From Linum tenue (taxonomy: Eukaryota; Streptophyta; Magnoliopsida; Malpighiales; Linaceae), in contig CAMGYJ010000002.1 of NCBI GenBank assembly GCA_946122785.1, forward strand, positions 26,014,492 to 26,078,491: a DNA stretch of 64,000 nucleotides. The letters run 5' to 3'. Position numbers and translations under genes: made by a program. This document shows, one piece after another, positions 43,759 through 54,053 of the stretch. Within the stretch, counting starts at the first letter, position 1, and each line of letters begins with the position of its first letter. A model generated the notes under the pieces. The model searched no databases, had not been told where the DNA came from, and was given only the letters and a program-made list of their open reading frames with translations.

Positions 43759-44023
43759 GAGAAGTCGTCTGCAAAAAAAAAAACAACACCAGAAAACAGC
43801 AGCACAAGCAATCCAGAGAAAAAGAGGAATTCATTCATAGGAAAGCAAAAGTACAGCATGACTGCGTCCTGGAAGAGGACCAGCAGAACAAAACATCAGG
43901 ACATCGTCCTGAGCAGAATTCCCCCTAAGCAAAAGACCCTAAACTAGAACAAGAAACAACCTAACTAAAAGAAACATATCCTTCCAACAGGATAATTTGA
44001 ACAACAGAGAAACAGAGAGAGAA
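43759..44023 (-). other. Non-coding tail between env-like ORF and 3' LTR of C2
   Basis: A-rich on the plus strand with no gene on the minus strand; corresponds to the 3' untranslated region of the element. Confidence 0.4.
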
Positions 44024-44962
44024 TTAGGAGGCAGGAGCAGTGGCAGCAGAATCATCTGAGGAGGAGTCTCCTTCAGAAATGGTGAAGACCAAATCCCCAG
44101 TTTTGCTTGGTTCACCAACTGACTTGGTTTTCTTGATACCAGAGGGCTTAGGAGGAGGCCCGAGGAGAGAAGTAGAAGGATGAGGAGGGGGAGAGATGTC
44201 AGTGGGAAGATCCAGGACCATCAGTACATTGAGTGCACTAATGTACATAGTGGAGGAGACACTCCTGAATTCAGAAAGATCTACACCAAGGTTGATCAGT
44301 AAGCGAGTGATTAGCGACCCAAATGGTACTAATCCTCTGTAATTTTCATCCCCAACAGGCAGCAGTTGTCCAAACACAATGCTCGAATAATCCAGCTTTC
44401 GTCGAGCAGTAGCACTAGCGATAATCCATAAGTCCATGTGAAGGACTCGGTCTTGGTTGAAAGATCGGGGAAAGAGGACATGAGTGAGAAAATGATGAAA
44501 GATCCTCAGCCTTGGGGGCAGCCAGCATACAGGAATAGGAATGTCTGACCCTCCAGTTGGCTCGGTTGAGAAGTTTCCATATTCCACTTCAACTTTGAAT
44601 TCATGCTTCCAGAATTCAGAGGGATGAGCGACCCCAAGCCCTTGCGATGGAAAGCCTAAGATGCCATTCAGAGCATCAACTGGTATGGTCAAGAGATGAC
44701 CATATACCAGAGTGGTGAAACTTCTAGAGCTGATTCCTGGACATTTGAGATTTGAGTAGAAGTATTTGACTGCTCCAGGATAAGCAGGGTGCACTGGTTG
44801 GCGAAGAAGAAAATCCCAACCAAGACCTTCAATGAGTGACACAATGTCATACTTGTAGAGGTTGAATTCATAGGGGTCAAGCTGAGTGGTATGATGAAGC
44901 CTCCGCTTATCAAAATGCTGAAGGTAGCGATGATGGTTGACAACCAATGGCTCATGGAACAT
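44024..44962 (-). CDS. Env-position ORF of C2, plant transposon-type protein (312 aa)
   Basis: Lies after pol in the same orientation, as in SIRE elements. About residues 60-110 read GAVKYFYSNLKC...YGHLLTIPVDALNGILGFP, resembling the EFYA...V.G..I....L pattern of Athila ORF2 here (16565-17677). The C-terminus is proline/serine-rich and acidic (EGDSSSDDSA). No signal peptide, transmembrane helix or fusion peptide is seen, so I do not call it an envelope. An in-frame ATG lies 21 codons upstream (about 45025) but a TAA separates the two; the original start was probably there. Function unknown. Confidence 0.6.
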   Translation of the reverse strand: MFHEPLVVNHHRYLQHFDKRRLHHTTQLDPYEFNLYKYDIVSLIEGLGWDFLLRQPVHPAYPGAVKYFYSNLKCPGISSRSFTTLVYGHLLTIPVDALNGILGFPSQGLGVAHPSEFWKHEFKVEVEYGNFSTEPTGGSDIPIPVCWLPPRLRIFHHFLTHVLFPRSFNQDRVLHMDLWIIASATARRKLDYSSIVFGQLLPVGDENYRGLVPFGSLITRLLINLGVDLSEFRSVSSTMYISALNVLMVLDLPTDISPPPHPSTSLLGPPPKPSGIKKTKSVGEPSKTGDLVFTISEGDSSSDDSAATAPAS

Positions 44963-45019
44963 TTATCCAGAGAATGTGTGTACCAGACCATCAAAGCGAA
45001 AGGGTCGAGGAAGGTGATC

Positions 45020-45387
45020 ACTCATTTTGTGGGGAGACTGGATATTTGTGGAAACAAGATGGTAGATGGATGTGTTTAGAGACAGTGTGAGAAGAAGAGA
45101 TGTCTACTGTGCCCTTTTATAGAGGAAAATGGGGTGGAGAAGGGCTGGAAGGTGAAGAGTCTCCGCAGGCATTTGTTAGAGTGAATGATTAAGCTATGGC
45201 AGGGTTGTATTAGTCGAGGCAGGCATGAGCCGAAATGGAGCGTTTTATTTTGATTAAAACAAGACACGCAAAAGGTACTTTGAGCAAAAGACCCAATCAG
45301 CTTACTGAAGATTAGATTTTAGGTTTAGAGGTTTGTAATCATTACTTTCTGCACCAATGCATGTAATGTGGAAAAACAATGAGATGT
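45020..45387 (-). other. Spacer between pol and env-like ORF of C2
   Basis: No supported gene. It contains the remnant upstream start of the env-like ORF and a short A/T-rich stretch after the pol stop. Confidence 0.35.
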
Positions 45388-46566
45388 TTATTTTAATAGA
45401 TCTTCAATTCGGCTCAAGGATCTTAATCCTATTTCTGTGCAGAGTTGGAGAAATCTTTCACTTGCCAAGGGTTTTGTTAGTAAATCAGCTAGTTGATATT
45501 CAGTTTCAACAAATTGAAGTTCGATGTGACCAGCCTGTACAAGCTCCCTGATAAAGTGATACTTAATTTCAATGTGTTTAGTTCTAGAATGTTGAACAGG
45601 ATTCTTTGTCATACTTATCGTGCTTGTGTTGTCACAGCATACTTGAATATTGTTTAATTTAAACCCATAGTCTGAGAGTTGACCTTTCATCCACATTATT
45701 TGTGCACAACAACTTCCAGCAGCCATATATTCTGCCTCGGCTGTGGAGAGTGCTACTGCACCTTGCTTTTTACTAAACCAAGACACAAGTGATGAGCCAA
45801 GTAGTTGAATTGTTCCTGTTGTGCTTTTTCTATCTACTAGACTTCCACCAAAGTCTGAGTCACTGTACCCGATTAATTCAAATGAATCGGTTACAGGGTA
45901 CCATAGTCCAATATCCATGGTTCCCTTCAGGTACTTAAAGATCCTTTTAACAGCTTTGAAGTGACTTTCTTTTGGTTTAGATTGAAAACGTGCACACAAG
46001 CCTACACTGAATTGGATATCAGGTCGACTTGCTGTTAAGTACAAGAGGGAACCTATCATTCCTCTGTATTTCGTTTCACATAATGGAATACCTCCCTCAT
46101 CCTTGTCTAGTTTCAAATTTGTTGCCATAGGAGTAGTACTAGGATTTACTGAGCACATGTCAAATTTCTTAAGCATTGATTCAGTGTAATTGGTCTGACT
46201 AATAAATATTCCTGAGTCTAATTGCTTAATTTGTAACCCCAGAAAATGAGATAACTCACCCATCATGCTCATCTCAAACTCAGACTTCATTAAGTTACTG
46301 AACTTTGTGCTCATAGATGGATTTGTAGAACCAAAAACTATGTCATCTACGTAGATTTGCACAATTAGTGTATCACCATTTTCTTTCTTAATAAAAAGTG
46401 TTTTATCAACATTTCCTTGAGAGAATCCTTCTATTTTTAGGAATGAGGAGAGTTTTTCATACCATGCTCTAGGGGCTTGCTTTAATCCATATAAAGCTTT
46501 AGATAGTTTGTACACATGGTCAGGATATTTGTGATCAATAAAGCCTGGTGGCTGACTCACATACAC
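45388..46566 (-). pseudogene. C2 reverse transcriptase (C-terminal part) and RNase H
   Basis: 392 codons open to a normal stop. VSQPPGF, ALYGLKQAPRAWY and YVDDIVFGS give the copia RT palm; SDSDFGGS, STAEAEY and CCDNTSTI give the RNase H active site; it ends with ADLLTKPL. All motifs intact. A frameshift near 46566 separates it from the RT N-terminus. Confidence 0.88.
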
Positions 46567-47494
46567 TTCTTCTCTTAATTCTCCATTTAAAAATGGTACT
46601 TTTTACGTCCATTTGGTATAGGGGAATTTTCATAAAGCATGCAAACGCACATAACATTCTAATTGATTCGATCCTTGCAACAGGGGCAAATGATTCTTCA
46701 AAATCAATTCCCTCTTCTTGCAAGTATCCTTGAGCAACAAGTCTGGCTTTGTTTTTAGTGACTTCCCCTTCTTCATTTGTTTTGTTTCTAAAAACCCATT
46801 TTGTGCCTATGATAAGTTTATTAAGAGGGCGAGGAACAAGTTCCCATACTTGTAACCTAGCAAACTGCACAAGTTCCTCTTGCATAGCATCCAACCATTT
46901 ATCATCTAGTAAAGCTTCTTTGTAATTTCTTGGTTCTAACATTGAAACAAAAGCATACTGACCTGGCTGATATTTTCCTCTGGTGTGAATCCCAATATTT
47001 AGTTGTCCAATGATTTGTGAGGGGGGATGTCTCTTCTGAATGTGTGGTGGTGCTTGCCTTTCATTTTCAATTTTCTCTTCATTCACTGTCTCACCAGAGT
47101 CCTTTTTAATTGATTCTTGTGGGAAATCTTCACAATGATCCTCAGACTTTTCTTCTTCATTTGATACAGGAAATAGTAGATCTATACTCTCTGCAGAAAC
47201 CTTGTTAGTACTTCCAGATTCATCAAACTTGACAAATATGGATTCCTCGACCTTTTTGGACCTGAGATTATAGATTCTATATGCCTATCCTTTAAGAGAG
47301 TATCCCAGAAATATACCTTGATCTGATTTTGAATCAAATTTATACAAGTGATCTTTGGTATTTAAAATAAAATATTTGCATCCAAAAGGATGAAAATACC
47401 CTAGATTTGGCGTTTTTTGCTTTATAATCTCATAAGGTGTTTTATTAATAATTTTTCTGATTAACACCCTATTTATTACATACACAACAGTCAT
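46535..47494 (-). pseudogene. C2 integrase C-terminus and RT N-terminus
   Basis: 47494-47285 has the copia integrase tail (NKTPYEII, FGCKYFILN, FLGYSLKG) and is frameshifted from the core at 47491. After a stop, 47086-46535 has the RT start (EPRNYKEALLDDKWLDAMQEE, WVFRNK, KARLVAQGY, FAPVARIES, QMDVKS). Confidence 0.82.
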
Positions 47495-48501
47495 GACTGC
47501 TTCCCCCAGAGAAACTTGGGTGTTCCATACTCAAGTAACATAGTTCTTGCAGTCTCAATAATAGTTCTATTCTTTCTTTCAACTACACCATTTTGTTGTG
47601 GTGTTCTAGGGGCTGAAAAAGTGTGATTAATCCCTCTGTCATTACATAGATCACTAAACTGTTCAGAAATAAACTCTCCTCCATTATCACTTCTAATGGT
47701 TTTAACGCCATTTTTGGATTCATTCAGTATGAGATTTACAAAATTCTTGAACCAACAAAAAGCTTCATCTTTTGATGCAAGGAGATAAACCCAAGTATAC
47801 CTAGAGAAGTCATCTACTAAGACAAGAGCATAAGACTTACCTCCTAAACTCATTACATTAGTTGGTCCAAAGAGATCCATATGAATCAGCTCATATGGTT
47901 CTGAGGTAGTGATGTCCTTTTTTGGTTTAAAACTCTTCTTAACCAGTTTTCCTCCAACACACGCATCACAGAAGAAATTTGTATTTTCTTTTAACAAAGG
48001 AATTCCTCGAGCTGATTTCGATTTAGAAAGTTGTGATAATCTGGAAAGACTTATATGGCCTAGCTTCCTATGCCATAAAATTTCCAGATCACATTGTTTG
48101 GCTTGAAAACATGTTTCATTAAATGAGCTTAAATAGTTTAAATCAACCACATACATATTATCTTTCTTAGTTCCACTCAACAACAACTTATTGTCCTTAA
48201 TTCTGATGATTTCACACGAGGAAGACTCAAACACAACTCTATTTTCAGAATTGCACAATTGACTAATAGATAGAAGATTATGCTTAAGACCTTGAACAAA
48301 CAACACATCTTTAATTGTGGGAAGAGGACTTTTACCAATTGTTCCATTTCCTATAATAATTCCTACACGATCATCTCCAAACACAACCTTAGCTCCCTTT
48401 TTATAGCTTAAGGAAGAAAAGAGTTCCTTTTTACCTGTCATGTGGTGGGAGCAACCACTGTCAAGAAACCATGTGTTCTCATTTTCTCCCACATTCTGCA
48501 A
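47491..48501 (-). pseudogene. C2 protease and integrase core
   Basis: Protease WFLDSGCSHHMTG (Asp 14), integrase zinc domain LWHRKLGH...CDAC, then DDE core: HMDLFGP (Asp 209), RSDNGGEF (Asp 272) and NGVVERKN (Glu 308), with 35 residues between the last two. Open for 336 codons, then a frameshift. The frame differs from gag. Confidence 0.88.
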
Positions 48502-48505
48502 TCAG

Positions 48506-50221
48506 TCAGAGATTAGTGCATTTTGGTACCCAAAATGTTTTGGATACCCTAATCTTTTTGGAATTTAAATCATAACAAAATTTTGCTATATGTCCTTTTC
48601 TTTTGCAATAAGAACAGGTAAAAACTACAGGATATCTTGTATTCTTTCTGTACTTTTCATGATTATGCATGGTGATTCTGTTTTGAAATGAATTTCTTGT
48701 ATTTATCATGCCAGATTCCCGTTTTGAGGAGATACTGTTGTTTTTCCAGATACCTCTTAGCCTCTGATTCTCATCCTTGAGATCAAAAACTTGTTTGTTC
48801 AACTCCTTATTCCAATCACTTTGAGCATTCAAGGTTCTTTTTAAAATAGCAATTTCATCTTTTTGCGCTTGATTATCAATCATAAGCATACAGTATTTAC
48901 TTTTAAGTCTGTTACACTCCTCTTGAAGATTAGTCAACTCATGCAGAAACTCAGTTTTAGTTTCATTTATATCTGAGTCTGAGTCAGAGATTACCTGGTA
49001 GCATGAAGGCATTAGTGGACTGTGACTGTATGAAGACTGATTATCACTTTCATCTCTGGTGGCAAAAGCCATGTACGCCAGATTTTTTACATCTTGCTCT
49101 TCTTCTGAACTAAAGTCACTCCAGGAAGCTGCAAGTGCCTTTTCCTTTGCTCTAGTAGGACACTTTGATCTCATGTGCCCTGATTTTCCACACTTAAAAC
49201 AAATGGTCAAATCTTTCTCATTGGAAGACCTGGCGTCTTCCTTATCAAATCTGAACCTTTCTCGACTTTCAGGCGGTCTATCATAAGATTTTGATGAATT
49301 TTTATCAAAATAACTCCTGTTTGATGCATATTTTTCATTTGTCCTAGGAGTTCTCTCGGTTTCTTCCCGATCTCTTTTGTAATCATAAGAGTTATTGTTA
49401 AATCCTCTCGAATCATGAAATGATCTTCTTGCCTGAAAATCCTTTTTCATTTTGAGCATTCGATGAAATTTCCTACTTATCATGGCGAATTCTTTCTCAA
49501 ACTCCTCTCCCATATCAATTTCAGAGTCACTATCACGTTCTTGTGCTTTAAAAGCTATGACTTTTCTTTTTCTATGATCATCTTTGTTCATTTGTATTAT
49601 GACTTCCTCATGACTTAGTAGCGACCCTATTAATCTTTCTATGGATAGGACTTTTAAATCTTTAGCCTCTTGAATTGCAGTACGTTTAGGCAACCATTCT
49701 CTACGTAAACTCCTTAGTATTTTTCTGACTAAATCCTTGGTTTCAAAGACTTTCCCTAATCCTTTTAATCTGTTGATCAAGTCATTGAATCTTTTGTACA
49801 TACTAGAGATTGATTCTCCTGAACTCATTTCAAATTATTCATATTCATTTATTAATACATCTATCCTACTTTCTTTAACCTCAGACGTACCTTCATGGGT
49901 AGTCTGAAGAGACTCCCAGATTTCCTTTGCTGATTCACATTGAGCAACCTGGCTTCTTTCCTCTGGACATAAGGCAGGGAACAGGATATGCATGGCTCTT
50001 GAGTCGAGTTGGGAGGAGACCTTCTGATCTTCCTTCCAGTCTTCTTCTTCCTCATCGTCTACAGGTATTGGTCCCTTTCTTACAACAGCCCACAGTTCTC
50101 CATCCACTCCATGCAGGTAGATCATCATCCTTTTCTTCCAGACTGTATAGTCAGTCCCATCAAACCATGGAGGGTTTGTATTCGCAGAGTATGCAACACC
50201 ATTTGAGGATGATCCAGACAT
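48506..50221 (-). pseudogene. C2 gag with two zinc knuckles
   Basis: Starts MSGSSSNGVAYS at 50221. Copia gag N-domain FDGTDYTVWKKRM, then a lone TAA after INEYE (49835) where related elements keep the frame open, then 440 more codons in the same frame: HEEVIIQMN, zinc knuckle CFKCGKSGHMRSKC, a heptad-like coiled segment (ELTNLQEECNRLKSK onward) and a second knuckle CSYCKRKGHIAKFC. The double knuckle and long gag fit SIRE. Forms the particle and binds RNA. Confidence 0.88.
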
Positions 50222-50265
50222 CTTGGGATCTTCTCTTTGGCGACAGTAAATCCTTCAAAGAGCCT

Positions 50266-50277
50266 GCTCTGATACCA
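50266..50277 (-). other. Primer binding site of C2 (initiator-Met tRNA type)
   Basis: Minus strand TGGTATCAGAGC, two bases from the 5' LTR at 50280. Confidence 0.88.
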
Positions 50278-50279
50278 AT

Positions 50280-50909
50280 TGTAAACTCAGAGTATGAGAT
50301 GTGCTGATAGAGAGTCAAGAATAGATTGTGATTAATGACTCTCTAGAAATTGAACTGAAATGAAGCTTTTATTCAAATGGCAAATTCAGTACAATGAGAC
50401 TTAGCCGAGCCAAGGGACTTGGCTCTTTCGAACAAAGAAACACTCAAAACACTCACTTCCCAAGATTGAATCACCCAGTACAATCACATACACTGTGATT
50501 CTATCTACTAAAGTGATCTCACCCTTCGATCCAAATTGAAAGAGATTCAAACCCAGAAGTTCTCACAATTTCCTATCGAAGTACACACTCAAAATAACCA
50601 GAGAGCTTACAATTTATACCGAGATTGAGGGGAGACCGTTGCCTAGAGAAGAGCCTTCCCATAGCCTTTATCATGCTTTCTCATAGAGCCGGTGCGAGGT
50701 GGAGCGGATTGCAGAAAAGCTGGAACTGTTGCGAGGAGGAAGTCGATCGAGAGGGCTGATCTGAAAGATCAGCAATCGAGGAGTCCAGTGTTGACTTTGA
50801 AGGATGATTCCTTTGATAAAAACGGTGTCATTTTTAGAGCGAGGGAGGAAGAAACGCGAAACGTTGTCGTAGCGCTCTGTGGGCAGAAAGCCGTGCCGTT
50901 TTGTCAAAA
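50280..50909 (-). repeat. 5' LTR of C2 (630 bp)
   Basis: TATA-type box (complement of 50611-50618) conserved with the other LTR; followed on the right by target duplication GCGTC. Confidence 0.9.
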
Positions 50910-52889
50910 GCGTCCGCGCCCATCAGTCTTAAAAAAGACGATGCGTATGCCTGCTATTTAGCGGAGTTCTACAATGATGGTAGTTTCCTACGCCTACCTT
51001 TCGCGCCTTTCCCCTTTTTCATGCGCCTTGTCTGACATGTGTTTTGTCATTTCTTGCAGGCACCGTGTTTACTAACATCTCGGACCTCATCCGTTCGAAG
51101 ATGCACCTCATCCCGCCAAAAGCGCCTCGGAAGCGCGGCAAGACCAGCAAGGCGCCGGCGCCGGCTGGGCCGTCCCAACCTGCACCGAGGAAGCCGGTGC
51201 GGGTGAGAATTATTGCTAACCCCCCCCCCCCACCCCCTGCGCCTTCCGGGGGCGCGGACTCTCCCGCCACCACCGAAGCACCTCAGCCATCTTACAACTC
51301 TCCCCTCCAAAGCCAGGGCGCCTCCCCTACACACCAGAGTCAAGGCGCCTCCCATTCGCATCATAGCCCGGGCGGCTCACCCCGCAGCCAGGGCGCCACG
51401 TCCCAGACTCCTACACGCCCCTCCCATTCCCATGCGCTGGAGAAAAGGCCTGCCGAGCCGCTTCTCTCGGCCGCTAAGAAGGCCAAGCTGGACAACATCA
51501 TCGCTTCGGCGTGCCAGCCAGTCTGGTCATGCCCAGCATTGGAGAACATACGGGGAAGCCCTTATCCCCCTACCTGCAACCTCCTTCCCGCCCACTGGAA
51601 AAGGTCGTTATGGGTGTACCAGTCAAGGCGGCCAAGTATCCAGGCGCCTCCATGCAGATGGTGTTGTCCCATGCTGCCGTGATCGAGCGCCCCGATCACC
51701 TCAATTCCAACCGCCCCCTTCGCACGATGGCCAATCTCTCCGTTCAGGTAAGGCGCCTGTCTGTTCGACTTCCTCCATTGTTCTTCAAAGTTCCTACGGC
51801 ATCTGAGTCTAACTTTGTTATTTCGTGCATGTACTAGATGATGATGTTGATCGAATCCACTGCGCGTGAGTTCGATCGGATGGCCAAAGAGAGCTTTGCC
51901 TCAGAGGGCGCCGCGGAGCGCCTCCGAGACGAGCTGACCACGGCCCACAAGGCGCATGAGGCGCTGAGCAAGGCCCGATACGAAGCGCAGAAGGAGGCCC
52001 AGGCTTGGGCGGCTAAGCTCTCCACCGGTCTCGAGGCGGAGCGCGAAAAAATTAAGGCCTCCGTCGAGGAGGAATGCAAGAGGCGCTATGACGCGCAGGC
52101 CGCCGCCACACGAGCTGAGGCGGCCAAGGTGGAGAGGCAGGCGGCGCTCATCGACGAGCGTGATAAGTATTACGCAGAGGCGCGTAAGTTCTCGGAGGAC
52201 TTGAAGAGGGCCTCCAAGGCCAAGGAGCAGTGCAGGAAGGAATTGAAGGTGGCCACTGCTGAGGCGGAACGCCTGAAGAAAGACATCTCCGACTATCCCA
52301 AGTCGGCGGCAGGGAAGAACCTCCAGGCGGATACCGTGATCGACACGGTGAAGATTCTGCGGGATAAGTTCAACAAGGATGTTCCTGAGGTGGAGTTCGA
52401 CCCCATGGCAATGATCATGCACATCCTCAAGTTCATGGACAGCGGCCGCAAGGCCAGTGAGTTGGAGCCTATTGTGGGGTTGGACGTCCCCCCGCCTGAT
52501 GAGGAGGATGAAGGCGTCGAGGACGGAGAAGAGGAGGAGGAGGAGGAGGAAGGTGCGGACGATGAAGAAGGCGCCGGCGATGGAGAGAGGCATTCCCCCG
52601 AGCTGCAGGGAACACCGGAGGGGGCGGTTCATAGTGAGGATGAGTGACGAGGCGCTGCCTTTGTTTTGATTCTCTCATTGTTTTCCTTAGACTATCAATG
52701 TACTTAAATGGATGTTTCAATTTTGTCTTGTTTCAACCGGACGCCTCTTTAAAGTACCTTTCCCTATCTTCATGCGCCTCTCTATTCGTGCACGCCTCCA
52801 GACGAAGCGCTTCTGAGCCACATTGCTCTTGCGGAGTTAGGCGGAGACCACGAACTCACCCTTTAAGCAAGGCTAAGACAACTTTCCAC

Positions 52890-53145
52890 AGGGCGCTAAA
52901 AGAACAATAGGCGCTTTACGAAACCGATCAGGCGGGCGCAAAGATTAGGGTGCTTTGTAGCCATGTCCAACGCAATCCTCGGGCGCGATAGTAGGGCGCT
53001 TTACAACAAGTTCCAAAATTATAAGGCGCAATAGTAGGGCACTTTACTACAAACGTTAATATAAAGTTTTAGGGCACGAAAGTAGGGCGCTTTACGGTAC
53101 ATGCTGCTATGATCCCGTGGCGCAAAAAGAGGGCGCTTTACAATG
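52890..53145. repeat. Degenerate tandem array of about 45-bp units, GGCGCTTTAC core
   Basis: The core recurs near 52909, 52949, 52995, 53037, 53087 and 53130 at 40-50 bp spacing, with secondary GGCGCAA / AAAGTAGG boxes. It lies in G3 between the stop codons of the convergent antisense ORF and pol. Confidence 0.65.
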
Positions 53146-53296
53146 ATTCCCCCCGGCGCGCGGGATAACGCGCTTGTAGTAATAGTAACTCCCTTTACAT
53201 CTAACCAACTTACCCTCCATTACGGGCCAAAATGTGAGCGTCCCTCCCTTTGCGGCCAACGCGTTACTCGGAGGCTTCCCCAGCTTATGTCCCATG

Positions 53297-54053
53297 TAGG
53301 GATGGCAATCAAACCCATGGCCGCGGGTACCCGACCGCCCCATCCCCAGTCAACGCGGGGAATCCCCGCTTTGACCGGGTATGGGGCGGGTATGGGTAAA
53401 ACCCGCAAAAGGTTTGATGGGTATGGGGCGGGTATGGTTTTAGCCTCCCCCGCCCCATACCCATACCTATACCCGCCCCACCAAAAGAATTTCTTCACAT
53501 ATCAAAAAATACGTGGATTAAATTGTAATCTATCAATGATGATGATGATAACTCGAGAAAATAAATAGTAGAAATGCAATTGAGTAACCACCTTAATCAA
53601 AACCTAATTCATTTCCCTCAATTCTCCTTCCACTCTTTCACTTTCCCCCTTGTCAACAAAATTATGTTAGTTAATTATTACTTAGTAAATGTATCAAGAG
53701 TTAGAGCATAATAATTTAAAAAATATTATAGTCTATATTATGTATTAATGGATGTTTTAGGATCATATTCTTTGAATCGTATTTAGAAAATGACAGTGTT
53801 TTGTTGACTTCGTGATATAATAGGTTTGTTTATGGTTATAATTAAAACTTTTCTTGTAAGTTTTAGGTATAATAATGTTGGATGTACGAGGATGGGTATT
53901 ACCCATGGGTACCCGAAACCCACGGGTATGGGGATGGGTTTGCAAAACATTCCCCCGCATGGGTATGGGGCGGATATGGGTTTGGGTATTTGAAGATGGG
54001 GATGGGGATGGTTTAGGCAAACCCGCCCCAAACCCGCCCCATTGCCATCCCTA
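53297..54053. mobile_element. Non-autonomous hAT element 2 (757 bp)
   Basis: TIRs TAGGGATGGCAAT / ATTGCCATCCCTA and a perfect 8-bp duplication GTCCCATG (53289-53296 and 54054-54061). Ends rich in GGGTATGGGGCGGGT on both strands, centre AT-rich. Same family as 6878-7574 but with a different G-rich motif. It inserted just before the pol stop codon of G3. Confidence 0.88.

Larger units (their letters stand above)
43112..50909 (-). mobile_element. SIRE-type Ty1/copia retrotransposon C2 (nested in G3)
   Basis: LTRs 43112-43742 and 50280-50909 (TGTAAACTC...CAACA/CAAAA). Perfect 5-bp duplication GCGTC (43107-43111 and 50910-50914). Met-tRNA-type primer site at 50266-50277. Long gag with two zinc knuckles, copia-order pol and a post-pol ORF in the env position are SIRE features. 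One nonsense codon in gag and two frameshifts in pol inactivate it. Confidence 0.93.
42672..52647 (+). pseudogene. Opposite-strand extra ORF of G3, 'putative gypsy type transposon' protein, split by C2
   Basis: First part (42672-43111): YQEYARFGLRFPIEPIL, then YKLFQHFF, then a W-F-E-S-F-F-F-V-R segment. This is the pattern of the Pfam 'putative gypsy type transposon' (Transposase_28) domain. Copia C2 then interrupts. After 50910 the frame resumes with KKDDAYACYLAEF. A GT...AG intron-like gap precedes a proline/serine-rich exon (51058 on). Another (about 51748-51837) precedes a 270-codon exon (51838-52647): a long alanine/glutamate/lysine heptad coiled coil at residues 10-160 and a glutamate-rich acidic tail (210-269). 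A TATAAATT box at 42656-42663 lies just upstream. Extra antisense ORFs in this position are known for Tat elements; the role is unknown. No ATG is visible for the first part. Confidence 0.6.

Noticed and set aside
44024..44962. True retroviral-type envelope protein
   Set aside because: No signal peptide, transmembrane helix or fusion peptide in either this ORF or G1 ORF2; only the position is env-like.
51901..52632. 243-codon minus-strand ORF opposite the coiled-coil exon
   Set aside because: A shadow of the biased plus-strand codons; the plus frame has the heptad pattern and acidic tail.
53143..53568. Plus-strand ORF crossing the hAT 2 left end
   Set aside because: Made of low-complexity GGGTATGGGG repeats and runs across the TSD.
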